Shown: positions 1 to 6,919 of the stretch, one piece after another
Position numbering within the stretch: position 1 is the stretch's first letter
Layout of the letters: each line of letters begins with the position of its first letter
Assembly: GCF_002024805.1 (NCBI RefSeq)
Contig: NZ_CP014337.1
Span: 3,100,001-3,164,000, forward strand
Direction: 5' to 3'
Source of the DNA: Elizabethkingia bruuniana
GTDB lineage: Bacteria; Bacteroidota; Bacteroidia; Flavobacteriales; Weeksellaceae
DNA: 64,000 nt
The notes under the pieces: model-generated
Seen by the model: the letters and a program-made list of their open reading frames with translations, nothing else
The model's database searches: none
What the model was told of the DNA's origin: nothing
Position numbers and translations under genes: made by a program

Positions 1-720
1 ATATGCAGTCCGTTGCACAATGTTATTATGTCGGTTGATGATAAAAGATTAATATACTTTTTCCCACCGAATCACTTTAATTGTAGAACAACACTCCGGA
101 AGCTAAGAAACGGTACGCCTACACCTGATGTTGAGTTGCCGGAAATACCGGAAGCTTTTAAAAATAATGTTGCCCTGAGTGGTGAAATTTTCACAGATAA
201 GAATGCTTATATCGAAAATACCCCTAAAAAGGTTCTGGCTATGTCAGACGAGTTCGCAAACCGCTGGCAGAAATATGAGCAGTTTTTAAATGATAAAAAC
301 TATCAGGAAGTACAATTTGGAAAGGATGGAGGATTAAAAGCAATTCACATCGGTCATAACTTCAATAAAATAACCGGAAAATATGAGAAACTAGTTCAGG
401 ATCTTTTTTTTCAAAAGGGTGACGAAATTATTCTGACAAATGAAAGTTCTAATATCCCCGGAAAGAAAGTAGATGGATTATTGAATGGAGAATCATTTGA
501 TATTAGCTCTATAATGGGTACAGGTAAGAATACAATAAAAAGAGCTTTAAATCATAGTAAGGATAAAGAAGCGAAAATTGCAATTCTGTACTTCCCAAAC
601 AGTGACGCTTTTAATATAGAATGGCTTGGTAATTCTATTAGAATGTATAACGGTCAAACTAGCTACCGCTTTGATAAAATCATTTATATCGTAGAAGATA
701 AAGTTTACTATTATCCATAA
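1..720 (+). CDS. Mu gpF-like phage minor head protein with C-terminal nuclease-toxin-like domain (5' truncated)
   Basis: The frame is open to the left edge, so the start lies outside the window. The motif FFPPNHFNCRTTL near the left end is typical of the C-terminus of SPP1 gp7/Mu gpF head-morphogenesis proteins. The remaining ~150 residues resemble CdiA-C/BECR-fold nuclease toxins found fused to phage head proteins: a GDEIILT strand, then KVDGLLNGESFDISS, then a helix and the strand AKIAILYFP. Known for the family: such polyvalent toxin domains are thought to be delivered with the virion or used against competitors. The nuclease assignment is inference from pattern, not a search. A hairpin follows the stop, so this may be the last gene of its transcript. 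Confidence 0.7.
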   Translation: MCSPLHNVIMSVDDKRLIYFFPPNHFNCRTTLRKLRNGTPTPDVELPEIPEAFKNNVALSGEIFTDKNAYIENTPKKVLAMSDEFANRWQKYEQFLNDKNYQEVQFGKDGGLKAIHIGHNFNKITGKYEKLVQDLFFQKGDEIILTNESSNIPGKKVDGLLNGESFDISSIMGTGKNTIKRALNHSKDKEAKIAILYFPNSDAFNIEWLGNSIRMYNGQTSYRFDKIIYIVEDKVYYYP

Positions 721-721
721 A

Positions 722-747
722 AAAACCACTTCCGTGGAAGTGGTTTT
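722..747 (-). terminator. Hairpin terminator between convergent genes
   Basis: An 11-bp perfect stem (AAAACCACTTC / GAAGTGGTTTT) closes a 4-nt loop directly after the gpF-like stop. On the minus strand it is followed by a run of seven T, on the plus strand by only four. It could therefore stop transcription from both sides but looks stronger for leftward transcripts, which supports a leftward gene to its right. Confidence 0.6.
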
Positions 748-957
748 AAGCACAATGAGCAGCCGAACTGGTCTCTTTGTTACACAAATATACAAAATAT
801 TCTGAATATCAATTAAAAACTATAATAATGTACAAACTAATATTGTCATACGACATCCAAAACGAAAAAGGAGAAAGTGTTTTAAAAGACTATATCCCAA
901 ATACAGCCAGTTATCCACTGAGTGAAAATGATGCGGAAGAATTCAGCTGTTCTATTG

Positions 958-1308
958 CTAAAGATAGGCTTTCAATATTTTTAACGCACTTTCTGGCAAC
1001 GGGCTTTCTTGTGAAAAATCCAAAGCCTCAAATTCGAGGTATAATTCCAGAGGTGAAAGATTGTAATTACAAGATAAGTTTGCCTTTAGAGCCGCTTGCA
1101 ATTCAGTTTTATCACTCCAATACAAAGGTACATGAAAGAATTTCCCACGATTCACAGCAAGTATATCCGTACGAATCAGTGGTGAAATCTTCTCTATGCG
1201 ATCAATCTCAAGATAAAAATTAAAATTTTTAGTATCTGCAATTAATCTTGAGTTTTCAGTAAAGTACATTTCATTGTACTGATACAATTTTGAAGCTTGT
1301 AAAAACAT
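958..1308 (-). CDS. Small unknown protein antisense to the late operon
   Basis: A 116-residue product starts at an ATG at 1308. A TACTTTTG box (TAnnTTTG type) lies at 1324-1331, about 15 nt upstream, and the transcript would end at the hairpin at 722-747. The product has ordinary composition (FYLEIDRIEK, FFHVPLYWSD, LELYLEFEALD) but matches no family I recognise. It sits between the toxin-tailed head protein and the gpG-like gene, on the opposite strand and with its own promoter, so it could be expressed in the lysogen; an immunity role for the toxin is speculation. The competing plus-strand frame at 828-1223 overlaps it, and only one is likely real. I prefer the minus frame for its promoter, terminator and composition. 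Confidence 0.45.
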   Translation of the reverse strand: MFLQASKLYQYNEMYFTENSRLIADTKNFNFYLEIDRIEKISPLIRTDILAVNRGKFFHVPLYWSDKTELQAALKANLSCNYNLSPLELYLEFEALDFSQESPLPESALKILKAYL

Positions 1309-1336
1309 AAAATAAAATTTCACCAAAAGTAAACAA

Positions 1337-1870
1337 ATGGCAAAATCATTAGAAGAAATTTTAGCAAAAAAGAAAGAAAGGCTAGCCCAGACCTTTAGAG
1401 ACCTTCCGGCTATTATCGGAAATGAAGTGGTCAATTTCACCTTAGAAAATTTTGAAAAACAAAGCTGGCAGGGTGATTCTTTTGAACCATGGGAAAAACG
1501 GAAAAATCCTACAGCATGGGGAAAGAAAGACGATACAGGGCGAGCATTACTCGTTAAATCTGGAAAATTAAAGAGAAGTATCAGGATTGCGTCCATTCAA
1601 GCTGATAAAGTAACCATTGCAGTAGGTGGTGCAGATGTTCCGTATGCACGTGTACACAATGAGGGCTTTAAAGGCACAATAAATCAGCAGGTGAAGGAAC
1701 ATATCCGAAGAGGTAAGAACTTTAAAAATATAAAGGTTTCTGCTTTTAACAGGACTATTCAGCAAAATATACCAAAGCGTCAATTTATCGGATCAGAAGA
1801 ACAATCCCCGGTACTTAAAGAACGTATTAAAAAAGTATGCCTTGATGAAATAAAAAAAGCAATGGAATAA
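1337..1870 (+). CDS. Mu gpG-like phage virion morphogenesis protein
   Basis: The 177-residue protein has the layout of the Mu gpG/phage virion morphogenesis family: an N-terminal helix (LEEILAKKKERLAQT), the central block WQGDSFEPWEKRKN...GRALLVKSGKLKRSIR, then VPYARVHNEGF and a C-terminal PKRQFIG. The segments SGKLKRSIR, YARVHNEG and P-R-FIG are the family hallmarks. These proteins act in head completion and tail joining. It follows the gpF-like gene as in Mu and is followed 19 bp later by another late gene in the same direction. Confidence 0.8.
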   Translation: MAKSLEEILAKKKERLAQTFRDLPAIIGNEVVNFTLENFEKQSWQGDSFEPWEKRKNPTAWGKKDDTGRALLVKSGKLKRSIRIASIQADKVTIAVGGADVPYARVHNEGFKGTINQQVKEHIRRGKNFKNIKVSAFNRTIQQNIPKRQFIGSEEQSPVLKERIKKVCLDEIKKAME

Positions 1871-1889
1871 TTTAAAAACTATTTAAACA

Positions 1890-2324
1890 ATGGAAAAACT
1901 GTATTTAAAAATCGTAGAATTATTAGGAACCATTCCGGAGATAAAATATATTGATCTGGATTCCGGACAACTTCAGGAAGAAAAACCCCCTTTGGCTTAC
2001 CCTGCGGTTTTAGTACGTATTAATGAAATTAGAGAAGATGTGGATAATGTCTTTCAAATTGTAATCGGAAATATTCAGCTATTGGTAATTGATAAAACAT
2101 ATTCGGAAACAAATAATATTACACCTGAAGCCGTTCGAAAAAAAGGACTTGGCTATATGGCTCTTAACACTAAAATACATAGTATTTTGCAAGGTTATCA
2201 GGATTCTGAATTTAGAAGCTTTACCAATACCGCTAAAACGGATCAGCAACTTAGAAAAGGTTTAAAGACGATTGCACAGCAATGGACAACGTCTTGGCGG
2301 GAGAGTATGTATAATTCCAACTAA
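1890..2324 (+). CDS. Small phage structural protein, tail/head completion-like
   Basis: This 144-residue product lies 19 bp after the gpG-like gene, in the position where Mu-like phages encode small gp36/gp37-type proteins. It contains YPAVLVRINEI, a predicted strand-rich middle and RTxL-type ending similar to small tail-terminator proteins, but I cannot assign a family with certainty. Its last 74 bp overlap the end of the convergent early gene at 2251-2583. Confidence 0.6.
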   Translation: MEKLYLKIVELLGTIPEIKYIDLDSGQLQEEKPPLAYPAVLVRINEIREDVDNVFQIVIGNIQLLVIDKTYSETNNITPEAVRKKGLGYMALNTKIHSILQGYQDSEFRSFTNTAKTDQQLRKGLKTIAQQWTTSWRESMYNSN

Positions 2325-2583
2325 AAAAAGGGAATCGGGATTTTAACTGTTGTATAGATACCTGGTTCCTTTCAAGTTCTGAAATAATGTCGCCGCATTC
2401 TGAGATCAAATCACAGATGCGGCTTTCTGATATGTCGAATTCCTGTTCTAATTCGCTAAGACAACGAGAGAAATTAAGTCCTAAAAGGCAGCTGTACCAA
2501 TAAAAACGAGCCGCTAATTTGTTGTTGCGATTTTGGATTAAGAACGGGCTGCGACCTTTTGATATGTTAGTAACACTTGACAT
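2251..2583 (-). CDS. Conserved Mu-like prophage protein, possible helix-turn-helix
   Basis: The ATG at 2583 gives 110 residues; in-frame codons further upstream look non-coding. The core AARFYWYSCLLGLNFSRC followed by LSELEQEFDISESRICDLI is characteristic of a short protein common in Bacteroidota Mu-like prophages, and the second half reads like a helix-turn-helix. The C-terminal ~22 residues after FPFFSWN run into the convergent late gene and look unlike the rest, suggesting that an original stop was lost. It is the last gene of the leftward early block. Function is unknown. Confidence 0.6.
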   Translation of the reverse strand: MSSVTNISKGRSPFLIQNRNNKLAARFYWYSCLLGLNFSRCLSELEQEFDISESRICDLISECGDIISELERNQVSIQQLKSRFPFFSWNYTYSPAKTLSIAVQSSLNLF

Positions 2584-2641
2584 TACTACAAAAATAAAAA
2601 AACGCCTGAACTTGTGCAAGTTGGCGTTTATTTGTATTGTG

Positions 2642-3181
2642 CTAGAAATCATTGTCTGATTTTCGATTTAGATAATTGACAATATCTTTAAGTACTATTT
2701 TATAAAATGATAGAGATACATCTATCTGTTTTTTATTGTATTTATATGTGATATCATCACTTAGGTCTATATTATTTTCTGAATCTGTCAAATAAGAATA
2801 TCTTAAATCTGTCAATATAATTCTATACTTTTTATCTTTAATAAGAAATTTCCCTGTATAAAATATTTTAATTGGAAGGTATGTATCTTTACCATTCTTT
2901 TTTACTCCTGTTAAAAAATCTTCTTGATAAAAACACTTAAATGTAATTTCACCCAAATTAATGTCTTTAGTTTCTATAACATTCCTTGAATCTTTAAAGT
3001 TATTACTAAGCCAAGCTAAACTATTACTAAAAACACTCTCTTTTGTTTGGTTAGATACCATTACAGTATCTATTTTATATACTTGCTTTCCATACTTATT
3101 ATAATTCCCATTATCAGGCTGAAATGTCTGTGCATTAACAAATATTGTTGATAGAGTAAGAAATAATAACAGCTTTTTCAT
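2642..3181 (-). CDS. Secreted DUF4468-like protein
   Basis: An N-terminal signal peptide (MKKLLLFLTLSTIFVNAQ, cleavage after NAQ as in many Bacteroidota exported proteins) precedes a domain resembling DUF4468. The match is DTVMVSNQTKESVFSNSLAWLSNNFKDSRNVI followed by the G-EITFKC strand pattern expected of that TBP-like fold. It is 179 residues long. An exported protein inside the phage early block is probably cargo (a lysogenic-conversion gene) rather than part of replication. No biochemical role is known to me. Confidence 0.65.
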   Translation of the reverse strand: MKKLLLFLTLSTIFVNAQTFQPDNGNYNKYGKQVYKIDTVMVSNQTKESVFSNSLAWLSNNFKDSRNVIETKDINLGEITFKCFYQEDFLTGVKKNGKDTYLPIKIFYTGKFLIKDKKYRIILTDLRYSYLTDSENNIDLSDDITYKYNKKQIDVSLSFYKIVLKDIVNYLNRKSDNDF

Positions 3182-3204
3182 AGTTTAAAATTTTTCAAAT
3201 TTAA

Positions 3205-3426
3205 TTAATAATCTCTTCCTACAAAGTAACCAAGCCAAAATAAATCTTTAGCTGAAATTTCTTTTCCCATTTTAGGTGAAAAAATAATTGTCTGGCTATT
3301 TGTTGCAATAGTTTTAATCGTAATATCTGTTTTAGTTGCAATACCTATACCAATAGAACAGTCCTTCAATGCTGTCTGTATATTTTTTATAATTTCTGTT
3401 TGTGCGTTTATTTTAATTTCTTCCAT
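3205..3426 (-). CDS. Small unknown prophage protein
   Basis: The start at 3426 (MEEIKINAQ) gives 73 residues; an upstream in-frame ATG at 3450 would run into the terminator hairpin. The product is a short mixed alpha/beta sequence ending KDLFWLGYFVGRDY. It lies 23 bp upstream of the DUF4468-like gene and probably shares its transcript. I recognise no family. Confidence 0.5.
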   Translation of the reverse strand: MEEIKINAQTEIIKNIQTALKDCSIGIGIATKTDITIKTIATNSQTIIFSPKMGKEISAKDLFWLGYFVGRDY

Positions 3427-3453
3427 TTTAGTTTTATTAAAAGTTATCAAAAA

Positions 3454-3473
3454 AGCCCCGGTTTCCCGAGGCT
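3454..3473 (-). terminator. Hairpin terminator in the early block
   Basis: Arms AGCCCCGG / CCGAGGCT with one mismatch and a 4-nt loop, followed by six T on the minus strand. It separates the cargo-like pair to its left from the main early operon to its right. Confidence 0.55.
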
Positions 3474-3587
3474 AACCAATGATACATTCATATTAATCTA
3501 CTTCTTAGCCTCCTTCATTGTTTTTATAATCAAAGATAATTTCAGATTATTTTTATCTATTACGGCAATCCGTAAGGAATTTTAAAA

Positions 3588-3866
3588 TTATTTATTAAGT
3601 GTTTTTAAAAGCTTTTTAACTTCTGTTTCAAACACCTTTAAATACAATGTGTTTTCGCTTTGTTTTTCATCCGGCTTAGTTGCTGTAAAGGTGTAAACTT
3701 CTGTTTTTGGCTCATTTACCAACATTTCTTCGGTAGCGGGTAATTTTTGAACAAAAGCTTTGATTTCGTAGCCTTCTATTTGTAGAAAACTGATGATATC
3801 GCTTTGCGGAATATGCATTTTTATTTCCATTCTGATAACGTCATTTATTGGTGTTAGCTGTATCAT
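3588..3866 (-). CDS. Unknown early phage protein
   Basis: This 92-residue product starts four bases inside the end of the preceding gene (ATGA-type overlap at 3863-3866), which indicates translational coupling. Segments such as IPQSDIISFLQIEGYEIKAF and the lysine-rich end EVKKLLKTLNK are typical of a small soluble protein. I recognise no family. The 115 bp between it and the terminator contain no convincing gene. Confidence 0.55.
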   Translation of the reverse strand: MIQLTPINDVIRMEIKMHIPQSDIISFLQIEGYEIKAFVQKLPATEEMLVNEPKTEVYTFTATKPDEKQSENTLYLKVFETEVKKLLKTLNK

Positions 3867-4255
3867 ATTGAATTTTCATCTTTACTTTTATTTGATTTAA
3901 AAGCCCCAGCACAAGGAAATATACTGCCTGAAATCCAAAATTTTATAATTTCCAAATATATTTCTGAATGACTGTTTCCATGGAAAACAAATCTATCCAT
4001 TGTGCATCTATACTGAAAAGTCTCTGTAACATTAAAATAATTTCCATCATCAGCTTTTATCCATCTTGTCTTTTCAAATCTTCTATCGGTACTTTTTGAA
4101 ATTTTAATTTCATTACTACCAGATAAAGCCCTGCATATAATTTCTAACCAATCTTCTGATTGACTTTTTATAGCTTCATCAACAAATAGCCTTGCATCCC
4201 ATTCTTTTTCATGTTTAGGAATAAAATTATTTGCTACTGTTTTTAGATTTCTCAT
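3863..4255 (-). CDS. Unknown early phage protein
   Basis: A 130-residue soluble protein whose start overlaps the end of the upstream gene by 29 bp. It has a helical N-terminal half (KHEKEWDARLFVDEAIKSQ) and a tryptophan/cysteine-containing C-terminal half. No recognisable domain. Its place in a tightly packed operon makes it a real gene, but its role cannot be read from the sequence. Confidence 0.55.
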   Translation of the reverse strand: MRNLKTVANNFIPKHEKEWDARLFVDEAIKSQSEDWLEIICRALSGSNEIKISKSTDRRFEKTRWIKADDGNYFNVTETFQYRCTMDRFVFHGNSHSEIYLEIIKFWISGSIFPCAGAFKSNKSKDENSI

Positions 4256-4982
4256 TTCTTGATTGTTTTTCTGTTATTAAAATATTGTATACCTCTGGGT
4301 GAGTTCTTTGTGAAGTATTGGAAATCATTGTTTCCAGTTCTTTGTCCGTCATCTGCTTTGCGGTATTGGGCAAACTTGAAACATAAGCTTCTAAGCTAAA
4401 TAAAGGGTCATTCCGGTCTGCTTTTGCCTTAGATGGTACTTTTATCTTTTTGGATATTTTTTCAAACATTTTGGCGGTTTTATCGCTTATTGGGATTTCC
4501 TCAATTTGTCTATTAGTTAACTTTTGCTCTGAAACTATTATCTGTTCACGTATTTCTGCTTTTTCATCCATATACTTTGGAATCCAACCCATAATTACAA
4601 CATGATCCAGACGGTAAAAATCTCCAAAGCTTCCATTTCTTGCCATCTTAAACAATAAAACGATATCCTCTAAAGTGTCACCATACTTAAAAGCCTCTAT
4701 CAGATCGGCAGATAATGCAATCATTTGATCGTCATTAAGCTTTTTACTAACATTTATCAGATTATTAAACCTGTATAGTATTGCGTAAACTGTTTTGATT
4801 AGGGTGTTTTCATCAGCTTTTATCAGTTGGGCTATACTGGAACCTGTTTGGAAAACTTCTTTAATAGTCAATTTCCTTTCAATACTTGCTAACTCAATAC
4901 TATTGTTTTCCACCAAACATTGCATCAATTTTGCTGAAGGCAGATGTTGGATCGTTGTGTTTTGGTTTGTTGAGTTCTTCAT
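4227..4982 (-). CDS. Conserved phage protein, replication-associated by context
   Basis: The 251-residue product contains TLEDIVLLFKMARNGSFG followed by RLDHVVIMGWIPKYMDEK, a pattern I associate with a conserved protein of Bacteroidota phages and prophages. The C-terminal ~60 residues are polar and may be disordered. It overlaps the TIGR02220-like gene by 83 bp from the ATG at 4982; a second ATG at 4925 would cut the overlap to 26 bp. Context next to a replication-type protein suggests a replication or recombination role, which is inference. Confidence 0.5.
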   Translation of the reverse strand: MKNSTNQNTTIQHLPSAKLMQCLVENNSIELASIERKLTIKEVFQTGSSIAQLIKADENTLIKTVYAILYRFNNLINVSKKLNDDQMIALSADLIEAFKYGDTLEDIVLLFKMARNGSFGDFYRLDHVVIMGWIPKYMDEKAEIREQIIVSEQKLTNRQIEEIPISDKTAKMFEKISKKIKVPSKAKADRNDPLFSLEAYVSSLPNTAKQMTDKELETMISNTSQRTHPEVYNILITEKQSRNEKSKNSSK

Positions 4983-5283
4983 AATACTTTTTGTATTGTT
5001 GTGGGTTAGTTTTCACTGTTTCCACTTGGTTCACATACTTATCGAAGTTGGAAGGGCGAAATATTGTCGTTGGGCAAAGATGCTGTGCCATTACTTCGTT
5101 ATTCTTCCATTCTAAGGTCTTAAGCTGAATAACTTCCTGCATTTGCTCTTTTGTATATCCTGCTTTAAATCTTGCCGATATCGGGCTTGTATTGCTTTTT
5201 ATCGGTTTGAACCGCTTTCCTGTAATCTCATTGAAATAATTTAGTATTTCAATTTCTGGGGTTATTATTTCTTCTGCACTCAT
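4900..5283 (-). CDS. Phage replication protein with conserved TIGR02220-like C-terminal domain
   Basis: The first ~80 residues match the conserved phage C-terminal domain (PF09524/TIGR02220) seen at the end of many phage replication initiators: ILNYFNEITGKRFKP, then ISARFKAGYTKEQM, then LKTLEWKNN, LCPTTIFRPSNFDKYVNQ. Here the domain is free-standing, without the usual N-terminal winged helix, in a 127-residue protein. It precedes the 4227-4982 gene and belongs to the same operon. Confidence 0.65.
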   Translation of the reverse strand: MSAEEIITPEIEILNYFNEITGKRFKPIKSNTSPISARFKAGYTKEQMQEVIQLKTLEWKNNEVMAQHLCPTTIFRPSNFDKYVNQVETVKTNPQQYKKYYEELNKPKHNDPTSAFSKIDAMFGGKQ

Positions 5284-5297
5284 ATATTATTTATTAT

Positions 5298-6143
5298 TCA
5301 ATAACTGTTACACATACACGCTTCTCCAACATCGGAGAACATTTCTAACTGATTACCATCATCTAAAGCACATTGTGCAGACCGCACCAAATCATCAATT
5401 GATAGATTACCTCTGAAAAATCGGTTGCCATATTTTTGCTCTTCCTTTCTATACCAATCTATATATTGAAAATTCTGCTTTCGTAAATCGAATTGTATAG
5501 CTTCAATTAAATTTCTATCTGATTTTTTTTGACAATAAGCACAGTTCCCTAATCTTGAATGAATTTTAAGTTTAAAAGGTTGTTTTTGGAAATATCTGTT
5601 TAATTCAAACTGATCTACTGCATTTCCAAAATCTGTAAGAAGTGGAAAAATCTTTTTCTTACTCATTTTTACCTCTTTCCATGTAATTCGCTTTGGCATA
5701 TCTTCACGGCGGAACCCAATAGCAGAAATAAAGTTAGTGGTCTGAAATACCTCTTTTGCAAAATGATGAGAAACTCTTTTTTTCATATAATCAGAACAGT
5801 AGGGTATTGCTTCATTTGGAACTCCACACCATTCATTCTTATTAAGATGTGAAATTGCATCAGAAAAGACTTTCCCTTCCATATCCATAGTATTAAAATC
5901 AACTAATTTAGATTTTACACCTACTCCGGATTTAAGAGAATAAACACCTTCAATCATATACAGTGGTAAATTCCAATATTTAATCTGGTCTTTTAAAAAT
6001 TGTATAGTTTCTGAACGCTCTAAACCAGTATTACAGAAGACATATAATTTTTGATAGTCTTTATACTTTTCCGACGTTTGAATATGCCTTGCCATCATTG
6101 CTGATGATCTCCCACCGCTTACATTTACTAACAGAAACTTCAT
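5298..6143 (-). CDS. PAPS-reductase-like N-type ATP pyrophosphatase
   Basis: The N-terminus NVSGGRSSAMMARH is the SGG-type PP-loop of the PAPS reductase/adenine nucleotide alpha hydrolase superfamily, and YVFCNTGLERSET fits the following strand-helix. Cysteine motifs occur later (GNCAYCQKKSD and ACMCNSY), possibly for a metal or an Fe-S cluster. It is 281 residues from the ATG at 6143; the in-frame codon just before is TTG. The ATG overlaps the upstream stop as TGATG. Phage members may modify nucleotides or DNA sulfur, but the substrate cannot be read here. Confidence 0.7.
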   Translation of the reverse strand: MKFLLVNVSGGRSSAMMARHIQTSEKYKDYQKLYVFCNTGLERSETIQFLKDQIKYWNLPLYMIEGVYSLKSGVGVKSKLVDFNTMDMEGKVFSDAISHLNKNEWCGVPNEAIPYCSDYMKKRVSHHFAKEVFQTTNFISAIGFRREDMPKRITWKEVKMSKKKIFPLLTDFGNAVDQFELNRYFQKQPFKLKIHSRLGNCAYCQKKSDRNLIEAIQFDLRKQNFQYIDWYRKEEQKYGNRFFRGNLSIDDLVRSAQCALDDGNQLEMFSDVGEACMCNSY

Positions 6144-6610
6144 CAATTTAAATTTTTAAGTTTTTGTCCTTTTCTCCACCATGCCTCATTCATTGGTTTT
6201 TCAGCACTCTTTGCATTGTTATACTTTAATGTCTGCATTTGTGCCAGCAAAGTTTTTAGTTCTGATAGATTATAGGAATTCAGATGCTTTTTATAAACAG
6301 AGTACTGTAACATCCAGTTATTAAACTTCTGAAAATCTCCGGATTCTTTTATTCCTTCCTGTTCTGCAACTGCTAAAATTTTGCTTCTCCATTCTTTACA
6401 TAGTATTTCTTCCAGTAAAGCATTATTTCTCGCTTCGACATCCTTTGGTAAAGGCTTATGAATAGCCAAAAGGTTTATAGCTTCTTCTGTTGAAAGATCA
6501 TCTATTTTTGAAGTTCTAAACCCGGTAAATCCGCTAATCTCTATTGCAACATCCATTGGTTTTCTGTCTGCAAATAGTTCTTTGAGTTGTTCGTGTGGGG
6601 TTGTCATCAT
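6143..6610 (-). CDS. Unknown helical early phage protein
   Basis: A 155-residue, mostly helical protein with the middle segment DVEARNNALLEEILCKEWRS and the end EAWWRKGQKLKNLN. It is coupled to the downstream PAPS-reductase-like gene by a one-base stop/start overlap. It does not match any family I know. A DGR accessory role (Avd-like helical bundle) is conceivable from its proximity but has no sequence support. Confidence 0.5.
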   Translation of the reverse strand: MMTTPHEQLKELFADRKPMDVAIEISGFTGFRTSKIDDLSTEEAINLLAIHKPLPKDVEARNNALLEEILCKEWRSKILAVAEQEGIKESGDFQKFNNWMLQYSVYKKHLNSYNLSELKTLLAQMQTLKYNNAKSAEKPMNEAWWRKGQKLKNLN

Positions 6611-6622
6611 ATTAGTAGAGTT

Positions 6623-6919
6623 TTAGGTGAATTCGAGTCTTCTATCTTGTTTAACTATGGTTGTTTTAAAAGGAAATTTGTCTTTAGGAACCTGCCTAAT
6701 CATGAATATTAAATTTGCTGATCCACAAAAGAGTATATTTTTATCGCCTTTTCTTTCTATTTGCAAAGTGAGAAGCTCTGTTCCGGGCTTTACCTTCGAC
6801 GGCTCCACTTTGTAATCAAGTATCAGTATTTCAGTGTTTATAATTTTATCTATGCTTATTTTATCACCTATGAAGGTGCTTTCTTTTGGTTTTATTCCTA
6901 ATTCGCTAAAGTTGAACAT
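6623..6919 (-). CDS. Small unknown protein overlapping the DGR reverse transcriptase
   Basis: A 98-residue product whose start lies 22 bp inside the end of the reverse transcriptase gene, so the two are probably translated together. It looks beta-rich (TEILILDYKVEPSKVKPGTE; ILFCGSANLIFMIRQV), which might suggest an OB-like nucleic-acid binding fold, but this is only an impression. Because it is coupled to the reverse transcriptase it is a candidate DGR partner. Confidence 0.55.
   Translation of the reverse strand: MFNFSELGIKPKESTFIGDKISIDKIINTEILILDYKVEPSKVKPGTELLTLQIERKGDKNILFCGSANLIFMIRQVPKDKFPFKTTIVKQDRRLEFT

Noticed and set aside
547-795. Minus-strand frame over the end of the toxin-tailed gene
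   Set aside because: It runs through the terminator hairpin and has the skewed composition of an antisense shadow.
828-1223. Plus-strand frame of ~131 residues between gpF-like and gpG-like genes
   Set aside because: It overlaps the minus-strand gene at 958-1308. The second half has odd composition (many His, Gln, Ser), while the minus frame has a promoter box, a matching terminator and balanced composition. The choice is not certain.
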